From a virus: a DNA stretch of 62,902 nt. Shown here one piece after another: positions 53,305 to 62,067 of the stretch. The stretch covers positions 1-62,902 of IMG/VR virus record IMGVR_UViG_3300042691_038517; one strand, written 5' to 3'. The translations under genes and the position numbers were made by a program. The notes under the pieces were generated by a model. That model did no database searches. It was given only the letters and a program-made list of their open reading frames with translations, and was not told where the DNA came from. Each line of letters opens with the position of its first letter. The first letter of the stretch is position 1.

Positions 53305-53791
53305 GCGTGAGCCTCAACAGCGTGATGGTGTGGTATACTACTTGGTTAACTATGTTGACGAACAAAACCAGCCTGCTGTTAGCTTTAAAGTTGTAGACGA
53401 TAAATCGGTGCCTGGTGCAACACTAGGATTACGTCGTCTACAACTAAAATCGCAGGACGAAAAGCTGTTTGCAATTCGCACTGCGGTTTATTTTTTAGCA
53501 GACTTGGTTAAGTTGGCAAAATCAAAGACTTGGTTTATTGATAGTAGCGGACACGTATTCCAGTACAGAAAAACGCTACGCGCCAAACTAACAACAAAGA
53601 AGATAAAACAAGTTTTACCTGCAGATGGTCTAGGGTGTGTTGTTGAATTATGTGGCATTAGTTCACGATTTAAATGTATGCGACACCCAGGTGAGTTCGA
53701 AAGTTATGCCAGAGTGTTGCAGCACGGCATGGGATTTATTTTTTATGGCTTTTGTGAAAAACTAGAGCCAGATAGTTGGAGAATGGTCTAA
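53261..53791 (+). CDS. conserved phage protein, unknown
   Basis: A 176-residue beta-rich protein (VFKLGEREPQQRDGVVYYLV, ALHYRTAV-like FAIRTAVYFLADLVKLAKSK). It overlaps the polymerase gene by 44 bases and the helicase gene by one. A part of the replication unit by position. Confidence 0.68.
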   Translation: MNLTEITWPVFKLGEREPQQRDGVVYYLVNYVDEQNQPAVSFKVVDDKSVPGATLGLRRLQLKSQDEKLFAIRTAVYFLADLVKLAKSKTWFIDSSGHVFQYRKTLRAKLTTKKIKQVLPADGLGCVVELCGISSRFKCMRHPGEFESYARVLQHGMGFIFYGFCEKLEPDSWRMV

Positions 53792-55086
53792 TGCCTAAAG
53801 CAGTAATATCAAACCGTATTTACATGGATAATCCTGGTGTGGAACATACCAAAAAGATTATTAGTGCACTTACGTACAAAATCAAAAAAGACACTGGCGC
53901 TAAAAAGTTCTCACCAGTAGAAACTATCAAAAACTACAAAGTCCTGCCAAAAGGTATACTCAGCATACCGCAAGGCAGACTAGATTTAGTGCCCGAAGAC
54001 TATGAAATCATTGATAAACGAGTGCTTGAGGATGTGCCTTTCCCAACGCCTAAATTTGGTTTACGACCCGAACAGCAAGTGGTTTATGACCCAATCGACG
54101 ACACCTGCTTTATCAATGCCCTTGTGGGATGGGGAAAGACTTTTACAGCCTTACACCTTGCACACAAGTTTGGACAAAAAACTCTTGTTATCACCCATAC
54201 CGCAGCACTTCGAGACCAGTGGTGCGAAGAAGTCGAAGTGTTATTCGGGATACAACCAGGCGTTATTGGTGGTGGACGAGTTGACCACGAAGACCACTTT
54301 ATCACAGTGGCCAATATACAGACGCTCAGCAAACACACTGGTGACCTGGCTAAGGAGTTTGGGACTATTATCTTGGACGAAGCCCACCACTGTCCTGCCA
54401 CTACATTTGCACAAACAGTGGACGCTTTTCATGCTCGTTACCGAATCGCCCTTAGTGGCACAATGATTCGCAAAGACGGCAAACACATCCTATTCGGCGA
54501 CTACTTTGGCCCACTAGTCTACAAACCGCCACAGTCGCATACACTAACACCCACAGTGCACATTGTTAAAAGTGGAATTACGCTTAAACCTGGCGTGCCT
54601 TGGGTTGAAAAAGTAACAGAACTACTAGAGTCTGAAAACTACCGACAGTTTATTGCTGGCCTTGCACAAATGCATATTAGCAATGGTCATTCGGTACTGG
54701 TTATTGCAGATCGAGTAGAGTTTCTACACAAAGTAAAGGAATACATTGGTGAAGATTGCGCGGTTGTTACAGGCGACACCGAATACGAAGAACGACAACT
54801 TGTTAAACAGCAAGTGCTCTCAGGAGAGAAAAAAGCCATTTGCGGTAGCAGGCAAATCTTCTCAGAAGGCATATCTATTAACAGCTTGTCCTGTGTTATC
54901 CTAGCTGCTCCAATGAGCAATGACTCACTGCTAGAACAAATTGTGGGTCGTGTACAACGTATGCATGACGGCAAACTAGACCCACTAGTAGTGGACATTA
55001 ACTTTGCTGGATATGCAGATAAGAAACAAAATAATGACAGGCTTGCGCTTTACTTACGTAAAGGCTGGCAAGTAATAACGGTATGA
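53791..55086 (+). CDS. SF2 helicase (UvsW-like)
   Basis: A 431-residue superfamily 2 helicase: motif I ALVGWGKTFTALHLA, Ia VITHTAALRDQW, motif II IILDEAHHCP, III IALSGTMIRKDGK, and VI ISINSLSCVILAA with EQIVGRVQRMH. The order and spacing resemble T4 UvsW, which remodels recombination intermediates and R-loops. It starts in a TAATG overlap. Confidence 0.88.
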   Translation: MPKAVISNRIYMDNPGVEHTKKIISALTYKIKKDTGAKKFSPVETIKNYKVLPKGILSIPQGRLDLVPEDYEIIDKRVLEDVPFPTPKFGLRPEQQVVYDPIDDTCFINALVGWGKTFTALHLAHKFGQKTLVITHTAALRDQWCEEVEVLFGIQPGVIGGGRVDHEDHFITVANIQTLSKHTGDLAKEFGTIILDEAHHCPATTFAQTVDAFHARYRIALSGTMIRKDGKHILFGDYFGPLVYKPPQSHTLTPTVHIVKSGITLKPGVPWVEKVTELLESENYRQFIAGLAQMHISNGHSVLVIADRVEFLHKVKEYIGEDCAVVTGDTEYEERQLVKQQVLSGEKKAICGSRQIFSEGISINSLSCVILAAPMSNDSLLEQIVGRVQRMHDGKLDPLVVDINFAGYADKKQNNDRLALYLRKGWQVITV

Positions 55087-55097
55087 CAAATTTACAC

Positions 55098-55126
55098 TTG
55101 TCAAACGTTGGTCAATGTAGTATAAT
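55098..55126 (+). promoter_or_regulatory. promoter of the SSB unit
   Basis: TTGTCA, 17 bases, TATAATATAGTCTTAG. Confidence 0.82.
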
Positions 55127-55145
55127 ATAGTCTTAGCAACACATT

Positions 55146-55520
55146 ATGGCCCTATTCTTCAACTTAGAACTACTGGAGTCTGAAACCAACTGTGACCCTA
55201 AATTAATGCTTTTAATGTTGGAACGGCACTTTGGCAAAAAACTAATACCGAAAAACCATCGCGACACAAATAATTACCGCAACCTTGTCGGACACAGTTT
55301 CTTGTTAGATGCCGCTTCACTTTTTGACGACCCCACGGATATAGCTTTTAAAGCACAGTATATTCGATTAGCAGGCCGGAGGGACTATAGCTTATACAGA
55401 TTGTACAAAGTTACTTACCTAGACTTAAGTTATTTTAAAGACCTAGACTTAAACACTATTGCATTAAATCCCCTGCTCCAAATAAAACAAAACAAAATAT
55501 ATTTCAAATACGAGAATTAA
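55146..55520 (+). CDS. unknown 124-residue protein
   Basis: Contains LMLLMLERHFGKKLIPKNHR and YSLYRLYKVTYLDLSYFK. Two bases separate it from the SSB gene. CDPKL carries GACCCTAA. No known family; a partner of SSB by position. Confidence 0.65.
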   Translation: MALFFNLELLESETNCDPKLMLLMLERHFGKKLIPKNHRDTNNYRNLVGHSFLLDAASLFDDPTDIAFKAQYIRLAGRRDYSLYRLYKVTYLDLSYFKDLDLNTIALNPLLQIKQNKIYFKYEN

Positions 55521-55522
55521 AC

Positions 55523-56164
55523 ATGGCAATTTCATTTAAAAATACCAAAGGCAAAGCACAATCCAACAAAGTTGAGGCTTTTGAGTACAAAGACGGCGAA
55601 AATACAGTTCGCCTAATCGGTGGTGTTCTTCCACGTTACATCTACTGGCTAAAAGGCGCAAACAACAAAGATATTCCAGTTGAGTGCCTTGCTTTTAGCC
55701 GTGACAAGGAAAAGTTTGACAACTTGGAAAAAGACCACGTTCCAGCATTTTTCCCTGACTTGAAGTGCTCATGGAGCTATACAGTTAACTGTATTGACCC
55801 AAAAGACGGTAAAGTAAAAGCCCTGAACTTGAAAAAGAAACTGTTTGAGCAGATTGTGTCAGCAGCAGAAGATCTTGGTGATCCAACCGATCCAGACACT
55901 GGCTGGGATGTTGTGTTCAAGCGTAGCAAAACAGGCCCATTGGCTTTTAACATCAGCTATGACCTCTCAGTACTGCGTTGCAAGCCACGCCCACTAACCG
56001 AAGCCGAGCGTGCAGCAGCTGCTGAAGCCAAGTCCATTGACGAAAAGTACCCACGTCCAACTGAAGCCGAAGTGCTGGCACTGTTGGAAAAGATTACCAC
56101 AAACACTGAAGACGGTGACTCAGGCGACGAAGCCGAGCAAGAAGCTGTTAAAGAACTAGGTTAA
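55523..56164 (+). CDS. single-stranded DNA-binding protein (gp32-like)
   Basis: A 213-residue OB-fold SSB: AFEYKDGENTVRLIGGVLPR, IPVECLAFSRDKEKFDNLEK, SWSYTVNCIDPKDGKV and FKRSKTGPLAFNISYDLSV. The end is acidic (TNTEDGDSGDEAEQEA), as needed to contact other replication proteins, but lacks the DDxPF tip found on two small proteins of this phage. Confidence 0.85.
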   Translation: MAISFKNTKGKAQSNKVEAFEYKDGENTVRLIGGVLPRYIYWLKGANNKDIPVECLAFSRDKEKFDNLEKDHVPAFFPDLKCSWSYTVNCIDPKDGKVKALNLKKKLFEQIVSAAEDLGDPTDPDTGWDVVFKRSKTGPLAFNISYDLSVLRCKPRPLTEAERAAAAEAKSIDEKYPRPTEAEVLALLEKITTNTEDGDSGDEAEQEAVKELG

Positions 56165-56171
56165 AAACACG

Positions 56172-56208
56172 TAGCCCGCTAAAGGTAAAAGCTTAGCGGG
56201 CTATTTTG
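56172..56208 (+). terminator. intrinsic terminator after SSB
   Basis: TAGCCCGCTAA and TTAGCGGGCTA, then TTTTG. A -10-like TATAAT follows immediately before the next ATG. Confidence 0.88.
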
Positions 56209-56219
56209 TCTCGTATAAT

Positions 56220-57170
56220 ATGAAAATACTTTTTACAGCAGATGTACACATAAAACTAGGTCAGAAAAACGTTCCGCTGGATTGGGCTAAAAACAGATTT
56301 AAGTTGTTTATTGAGCAGTTTGCAGAAATGCAAAGTGAAGCAGACTTAGTGGTAATAGGCGGTGACGTTTTTGACAGATTGCCAACAATGGACGAAGTAG
56401 AACTTTACTTTGATTTTGTAGAGTCATTTACTAAGCCAACACTGATCTATCCTGGCAATCACGAAATGTTAAAGAAAGATACAACTTTCTTAACGCACTT
56501 AAAAAAGTCCACACATCGTTTAAACCCACTGGTAAGTGTGGTTGATGAATACTACTCAAATGATGTGGTTGATATTATTCCTTACAACAAGCTAAAAGAC
56601 TTTGAGAAAAACGGCTGTGCGCTAAACAACAAGATTCTTTGCACACACGTTCGTGGCGAGATTCCGCCGCACGTTAAACCAGAGCTTGATTTGGCTCTTT
56701 TTGATCGCTGGAATGTAGTTTTAGCAGGTGACTTGCATAGTTATGAAAATTCTCAAAGAAATATTCTATACCCTGGTAGTCCTTATACTACTAGTTTCCA
56801 TCGTTCCAGGGTTGATACCGGTGCTATTTTGCTTGATGCTGGTAGCTTGGAGCATAGGTGGCTTAAATTCAACTTGCCGCAACTCATTAAACGAACAATC
56901 GCCGCAGACGAGACGCCAATTCCTACAGACTTTGACCATACCGTCTACGAAGTCCAAGGCGATATGCAAGAACTCGGAGAATTAGCCGATTCAGAACTGA
57001 TTGCCTCAAAAGTTATCAAGCGTGATAGTGATTCAGCACTAATGCTTGACCCTGAAATGTCACTAGATCAAGAAGTACGCGAGTACTTAACTTACATACT
57101 AGAACTACCAGAACCTACTGTAGATAAAGTTTTAAAGGAAATGCAAAATCATGCAGAAAAACTCTCCTAA
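56220..57170 (+). CDS. SbcD/Mre11-like nuclease subunit (gp47)
   Basis: A 316-residue phosphoesterase with Mre11-type motifs: ILFTADVHIKLG, VVIGGDVFDRLPTMDE, LIYPGNHEMLKK, VVLAGDLHSYENSQ and YPGSPYTTSFHRSR. With the SbcC-like ATPase it processes DNA ends for recombination-dependent replication. It overlaps the glutaredoxin gene by 20 bases. Confidence 0.93.
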   Translation: MKILFTADVHIKLGQKNVPLDWAKNRFKLFIEQFAEMQSEADLVVIGGDVFDRLPTMDEVELYFDFVESFTKPTLIYPGNHEMLKKDTTFLTHLKKSTHRLNPLVSVVDEYYSNDVVDIIPYNKLKDFEKNGCALNNKILCTHVRGEIPPHVKPELDLALFDRWNVVLAGDLHSYENSQRNILYPGSPYTTSFHRSRVDTGAILLDAGSLEHRWLKFNLPQLIKRTIAADETPIPTDFDHTVYEVQGDMQELGELADSELIASKVIKRDSDSALMLDPEMSLDQEVREYLTYILELPEPTVDKVLKEMQNHAEKLS

Positions 57171-57423
57171 ATCAGCGCAAGTATGGTCACAAACTAACTG
57201 CCCAGCTTGCACAGAAGCCAAGCGTTTGCTAGATCAACTTGGCGTACAAATCGAAGAACGTATGTTAGGCGTTAACGGTTACACTAAAAAAGACTTAATT
57301 GATGTGGTTCCGCATGCACGTAGTGTTCCACAGATTTTTGTAGACGGTGAGTACGTAGGCGGCTTGCAAGAATTAAAACGAAAACTCCTAAATGATAACA
57401 ATAAAAACACTAGCATGGTCTAA
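57151..57423 (+). CDS. glutaredoxin
   Basis: A 90-residue thioredoxin-fold protein with the active site QTNCPACTEAKRLLDQLG, the cis-proline in RSVPQIFVDGEYVGGLQE. It would reduce ribonucleotide reductase or other thiols. It is inserted between the two nuclease subunits, overlapping both. Confidence 0.9.
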   Translation: MQKNSPKSAQVWSQTNCPACTEAKRLLDQLGVQIEERMLGVNGYTKKDLIDVVPHARSVPQIFVDGEYVGGLQELKRKLLNDNNKNTSMV

Positions 57424-59230
57424 TGCCTTTAGTTACGGCGCAGACAACACAATCGACTTTTCAGCAGCACAATTAACACAGCTAGTAGGTAAAAACGGTC
57501 ACGGTAAAAGTTCTATAGCACTTATCCTAGAAGAAGTGCTGTTTAACAAGAACTCAAAGTCAATTAAAAAAGCAGATATTATCAACCGCTATGTTGACGA
57601 CAAACACTATGAAATTTCACTGGTGTTTGAAAAAGACGGTGTAGAGTACACAATTAAAACTCGCCGTGGCTCAACACAAACTGTTAAGCTGTATCGCGGT
57701 GAAACAGATATTAGTGCACACACAAGCACACAAACCTACAAAGCTATTGAGGACATACTAGGCTTTGACCACAAAACTTTTTCGCAGATTGTTTATCAGT
57801 CAAATGCAGGTAGCTTAGAGTTTTTAACAGCACCTGACACAGCACGTAAAAAGTTTTTAATTGAAATCCTAAATTTAGGCAAGTATACTCAGGCACAAGA
57901 AGTTTTCAAAGAAACTGCACAAGAACTAAGCAAAGACATTGCCAAAGTCCAAGCGCAAGTCTCCACTGTAAACAGCTGGCTAGACAAATACGCTAAAACT
58001 GACTTAAATCCAAAGCCGCTGCAGCCTGTTCCCACTATTCCGGATGACTTGGTAACTGGCAGTGCAGAACTAGAAGCTCAGATCACTGGTCTTGACTCTA
58101 TTAACAAAAAGATTACGCAAAACAATACTTACCGCCAAGTACAGTCCAAGATCAAACTATTCCCCATTCCTGAAAAGCCTACTGAAGATTTAAAGCCACT
58201 GGTTTTGGAAAGTGCACAACTAGATAAACAAGTGGTTGAGCACTCAAAAACAATTCGTGATTCGCAAGCATTTGTTAAAAAGATTGCTGCACTGCACGGA
58301 ACGTGCCCAACTTGTTTGCAAGAAATTGACGAAGCTAAAATTGCTGAATTAGTAGCTGAGCAGCAAACTATTCAACAAAGTGCTGAAGCAAGTAATGTTA
58401 TCTTAACAACACGTATAGGTGACTTAGATCTGCTACGTGCAGATATTGCCAAGCGTATGCAAGTATGGGATTCAGCCAACAAATCCCGTGAAGAGTGGGA
58501 AAAGTACCATGCACTAATAGACCCTGAGTTAGGTGAAGATCTACTAGACAAAAATGAGCTAGACTCGAAGTTTAAGGCACTACAAACGGCAATCAGCAAC
58601 TTAAAAACTGCAATTGCACAAGCTGAAAAGCATAACTTAGCTGCTAGTGCACATAATGCTCGTGTAGAGTCATTGAGTGCACAAATCACAGAAATGAATG
58701 CTGAGTTAGAAACTTACAGTAACAACTTACATGAGCTATCAGAGCGCATGAGTATTGTTAATGTACTAACTAAAACTTTTTCAACAACTGGATTAGTTGC
58801 TTACAAAATTGAGTGCTTAGTCAAAGACCTGGAAGAAATCACTAACAGCTACTTGGTAGACTTGTCAGACGGCCGTTTTCAAATCAGTTTTAAAATATCA
58901 GCTAGTGATAAACTAAATGTTGTTATCACTGACAATGGTCGTGACATTGAAATGCTTGCACTAAGTGGTGGTGAACGTGCCCGTGTAAACGTAGCCACAC
59001 TGCTTGCAATTCGCAAACTAATGCAGACCCTAAGTTCGAGCAGAATTAACTTGCTAATACTAGATGAAACCGTTGAAGCACTTGACGTAGACGGCAAAGA
59101 GCGACTAGTAGAAGTTCTACTGCGAGAAGAACATTTAAACACCTTTTTAGTATCACACGGATTTACACATCCACTGCTGGAAAAGGTAAATGTTGTTAAG
59201 CACAACAACATATCACAAATCGAGGTATAA
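57392..59230 (+). CDS. SbcC/Rad50-like ATPase subunit (gp46)
   Basis: A 612-residue ABC-type ATPase: Walker A LVGKNGHGKSSIALIL, long coiled coil with the zinc hook TCPTCLQEIDEAK near residue 308, signature MLALSGGERARVNVATL and Walker B INLLILDETVEALD. It pairs with the SbcD-like protein. QTLSS is encoded over GACCCTAAG, in another frame than DPKL. Confidence 0.94.
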   Translation: MITIKTLAWSNAFSYGADNTIDFSAAQLTQLVGKNGHGKSSIALILEEVLFNKNSKSIKKADIINRYVDDKHYEISLVFEKDGVEYTIKTRRGSTQTVKLYRGETDISAHTSTQTYKAIEDILGFDHKTFSQIVYQSNAGSLEFLTAPDTARKKFLIEILNLGKYTQAQEVFKETAQELSKDIAKVQAQVSTVNSWLDKYAKTDLNPKPLQPVPTIPDDLVTGSAELEAQITGLDSINKKITQNNTYRQVQSKIKLFPIPEKPTEDLKPLVLESAQLDKQVVEHSKTIRDSQAFVKKIAALHGTCPTCLQEIDEAKIAELVAEQQTIQQSAEASNVILTTRIGDLDLLRADIAKRMQVWDSANKSREEWEKYHALIDPELGEDLLDKNELDSKFKALQTAISNLKTAIAQAEKHNLAASAHNARVESLSAQITEMNAELETYSNNLHELSERMSIVNVLTKTFSTTGLVAYKIECLVKDLEEITNSYLVDLSDGRFQISFKISASDKLNVVITDNGRDIEMLALSGGERARVNVATLLAIRKLMQTLSSSRINLLILDETVEALDVDGKERLVEVLLREEHLNTFLVSHGFTHPLLEKVNVVKHNNISQIEV

Positions 59231-59231
59231 C

Positions 59232-59537
59232 ATGATTAAAATTGAACGAAGCACGGCAACAAATGCTACAATAGTGCGAAATGGTAAGCGCCAACCAGCA
59301 ACACTAAACATGACTATTAGTGAGGAAGAATTGGCAAGTCTAACAGCTGACAGCGGCAGTATTTTGTACAGCGTGGATGAAATGGAGGTTAAAACCATTG
59401 ACTTTCAACCAGCCAAACAGCCCGCTCCAGCACCAGTTGTTGACGCAGTACCAGACCCCGCCACTATTGTTACCGCCCCGCCTGGCAAGCAAATCATTCA
59501 ACCTGCACGTAAAACTGCCAAAACACCGCAAGCGTAA
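59232..59537 (+). CDS. unknown 101-residue protein with Pro-rich tail
   Basis: N-terminal beta part (ATIVRNGKRQPATLNMTISE) and a disordered Pro/Ala-rich tail (KQPAPAPVVDAVPDPATI). It fills the gap between SbcC and the resolvase-like gene, overlapping the latter (TAATG). Function unknown. Confidence 0.62.
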   Translation: MIKIERSTATNATIVRNGKRQPATLNMTISEEELASLTADSGSILYSVDEMEVKTIDFQPAKQPAPAPVVDAVPDPATIVTAPPGKQIIQPARKTAKTPQA

Positions 59538-59995
59538 TGGTCGTTGATGCACGTGCAAAAGGTGCACGTACCGAAACTGTAGTACGTGACCTACTACGCA
59601 AACATACCGGTTTAGGGTGGGAGCGCATACCTGGTAGTGGGGCACTGGACGCAAAACACTTGTTAAAAGGTGATTTGTATATTCCAGGCCGCACTAACCT
59701 GTGGTGTGTTGAAGTAAAAGGTTATGCCGAAGATCACCTTACCTCACAGTTGCTTACATCCAAAACTCCACAGTTAATAGAGTTTTGGCAGCAAACTATA
59801 CGTCAAGGCCAGCAAGTTGACAAAAAGCCCCTGTTAATATTTAAATTTAATCGTAGCAAAATATTTGTGGCTTTTGAAGATATGCCTAATTCACAAAACT
59901 ATCGTTGTATTTACTACAATCACGAGTCGCATGAGTTTTATGTTGCACTACTAGAAGACTGGTTGCAACATGAGCACCCGGAATTTGTAACTTGA
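59537..59995 (+). CDS. Holliday junction resolvase-like nuclease
   Basis: A 152-residue PD-(D/E)xK nuclease: GARTETVVRDLLRKHTGLGW with ERIPGSGALDAKHLLKGDLY, then LWCVEVKGYAEDHLTS (E-x-K). The plan matches Hjc-type resolvases that cut DNA junctions before packaging. It lies with the SbcCD genes, as expected for recombination. Confidence 0.82.
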   Translation: MVVDARAKGARTETVVRDLLRKHTGLGWERIPGSGALDAKHLLKGDLYIPGRTNLWCVEVKGYAEDHLTSQLLTSKTPQLIEFWQQTIRQGQQVDKKPLLIFKFNRSKIFVAFEDMPNSQNYRCIYYNHESHEFYVALLEDWLQHEHPEFVT

Positions 59996-60014
59996 AGCAA
60001 ACAAAATTTATTCC

Positions 60015-60043
60015 TTGACAATGATTGTTATATGTAGTATAAT
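60015..60043 (+). promoter_or_regulatory. promoter of the GIY-YIG gene
   Basis: TTGACA, 17 bases, TATAAT. Confidence 0.82.
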
Positions 60044-60063
60044 AGTTCATACAAAGGAGATTT

Positions 60064-60759
60064 ATGCAAAAATCAGGCATATATAAATTACTGTTTAAAA
60101 CCGGGGCTTTTTATATAGGCCAAACCGTAAATTTAGATATACGAAAAAAAGAGCATTATAGATTATTACTACTAGGTAATCATCATAACTACAAAGTTCA
60201 AGAATTATACGATAAATTAAAAGAGTTGCCGGAATTTATAGTAGAAATAGAGTGTAACACTTCAGAACTAAATACCCATGAAAATGCTTTAATTGATTTA
60301 AGTAATAATCTTTGCTTAAACATTAAAGCAGGCGGAGACTCTAATTTTGGATATAATGCGCTTACTTCCAAATATCTTAGTTCTGATATAGAGTTAGTTT
60401 TTTTACTACTTGTAGAAAATCCTGGAATTCTTCACAAAGAAGTAGCAGATTTTGTAGGTATAGATATTAATACTGTTCATGATATAAGTGCTGGAAGAAA
60501 CAGAGCCTTTACGGAAATGAAAGAACTCTACCCCGAAAAGTACGATAAGCTGATAAGACAAAAAGCCCCTAATACTAGGGGTAAAAGTACAGTAGTATTA
60601 CAGCATGTGGACGGTAGAGTAGTTAAACTAATATCTGGTAAATACTCGGAATTTTGCAGAACTAATAATATACAAACATCTAATTTATCAAAAGTAATAA
60701 CAGGAAAAAGAGCTTCAACCATGGGCTGGAGTTTAGTAGAAAAATATGAAAACATTTAA
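60064..60759 (+). CDS. GIY-YIG homing endonuclease
   Basis: A 231-residue endonuclease: GIYKLLFKTGAFYIGQTVNL is the GIY-YIG core, IRKKEHYRLLL the arginine helix, HENALID the catalytic Glu; the C-terminal half (VLQHVDGRVVKLISGKYS, SNLSKVITGKRASTMGW) is a NUMOD-type DNA-binding region. A mobile gene with its own promoter inserted beside the exonuclease gene, which it overlaps by 14 bases. Confidence 0.92.
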   Translation: MQKSGIYKLLFKTGAFYIGQTVNLDIRKKEHYRLLLLGNHHNYKVQELYDKLKELPEFIVEIECNTSELNTHENALIDLSNNLCLNIKAGGDSNFGYNALTSKYLSSDIELVFLLLVENPGILHKEVADFVGIDINTVHDISAGRNRAFTEMKELYPEKYDKLIRQKAPNTRGKSTVVLQHVDGRVVKLISGKYSEFCRTNNIQTSNLSKVITGKRASTMGWSLVEKYENI

Positions 60760-61579
60760 ACAGGTTACAGAATCTGATGGTACTCTGCTAATAGTGGACG
60801 CTATCAACCTAGGTTTTCGTTGGAAGCACAGCGGAGCCGTAGACTTTGCGGAAGACTACATAAAAACAGTTGAAAGTCTTAAAAAGTCTTATAAGGCAGA
60901 TAAAGTAATCATAGCTTGTGATAAGGGATCTAGTTCTTATAGAAAAACGCTAAGTCCTGAATATAAGCAAAATCGAAAAGACAAGCAAGCTCTACAAACA
61001 GAGGCCGAAGCCGCTGCTTTTGCACTGTTTTTTGAAGAGTTTGAAAGAACTATGGCACTTATTGAAGAACAAGGAAAATATCCTGTTCTTCGATTTCAGG
61101 GCGTAGAAGCTGATGACATATGTGCTTATATCTGTAGTAAAGTAACTAATAGAAATATTTGGTTAATTTCAAGTGATAAAGACTATGATCTTTTAATTAG
61201 GCCTGGCGTTAGCCGATTTAGTTACGTTACACGCAAAGAAGTTACCATTGACAACTGGAATGACCATTATGATTTCAATCCTGAAGATTACATTAGTATT
61301 AAGTGCCTTACAGGTGACAGCGGCGATAATGTTGCTGGCGTCCCTGGCATTGGGCCTAAACGAGCAGTTTCACTTGTGGCTGAGTACGGCAGTACTTACG
61401 ACATTATTGCAAACATTCCACTACCCGGTAAGTACAAATATATTCAAGAACTAAACCAGTGCCGCGACTTGTTGTTACTTAACTACCAGCTAATGGACTT
61501 GGTAACACACTGCCGCGAAGCTATTGGTGAAGAAAACATAGCCGAAATCGACCAAACACTAGAACTTTACTTAAAATGA
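60746..61579 (+). CDS. 5'-3' exonuclease / flap endonuclease (T5 D15-like)
   Basis: A 277-residue FEN-family nuclease: LLIVDAINLGFRWKHSG, VIIACDKGSSSYRKTLSP, QGVEADDICAYICSKV, WLISSDKDYDLLI and LTGDSGDNVAGVPGIGPKR (helix-hairpin-helix). It removes RNA primers, the activity missing from the phage polymerase. Confidence 0.93.
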   Translation: MKTFKQVTESDGTLLIVDAINLGFRWKHSGAVDFAEDYIKTVESLKKSYKADKVIIACDKGSSSYRKTLSPEYKQNRKDKQALQTEAEAAAFALFFEEFERTMALIEEQGKYPVLRFQGVEADDICAYICSKVTNRNIWLISSDKDYDLLIRPGVSRFSYVTRKEVTIDNWNDHYDFNPEDYISIKCLTGDSGDNVAGVPGIGPKRAVSLVAEYGSTYDIIANIPLPGKYKYIQELNQCRDLLLLNYQLMDLVTHCREAIGEENIAEIDQTLELYLK

Positions 61580-62052
61580 GCAATTATATTAATATTAACC
61601 GAGACTACGACCACAATCGTGGAGTAGCAATAACCCAAGTACTGGATTGTCAATTACAGCCAGGAGCACAACTTCCAAAGCGTGCACACCCCACTGATGC
61701 AGGTGCAGATTTATTTGCATTTGACTCACATGAAATTTATCCTGGCGAACAAAAACTTGTTGATACAGGAGTAGCCATTAAAATTCCAGAAGGCTATGGG
61801 GGCTTTATTTTCAATAGGAGCTCGCAAGGGAAAAAAGGCATTACAATCCCACATTCGGTTGGAGTCATTGATTCTGATTATCGTGGAAATTTAAAAGTTT
61901 TGCTAAAAAATATTGGCGAAGACCCTTATGTTATCGAGCCCGGCGACCGAATTGCTCAGCTAGTGGTTATGCCAGTATTGCTGCCGGAATTTAAGGATAT
62001 TTGGAATGACACACAACGAGGTACTGGCGGATTTGGCAGTACCGGACAATAA
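61576..62052 (+). CDS. dut: dUTP diphosphatase
   Basis: A 158-residue trimeric dUTPase with all five motifs: HPTDAGADLFAF, FNRSSQGKKGIT, GVIDSDYRGNLKV, PGDRIAQLVVMPV and RGTGGFGSTGQ. It supplies dUMP to ThyX and keeps uracil out of DNA. Four-base overlap with the exonuclease gene. Confidence 0.95.
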   Translation: MSNYININRDYDHNRGVAITQVLDCQLQPGAQLPKRAHPTDAGADLFAFDSHEIYPGEQKLVDTGVAIKIPEGYGGFIFNRSSQGKKGITIPHSVGVIDSDYRGNLKVLLKNIGEDPYVIEPGDRIAQLVVMPVLLPEFKDIWNDTQRGTGGFGSTGQ

Positions 62053-62067
62053 CGAGAAAGATATTAG

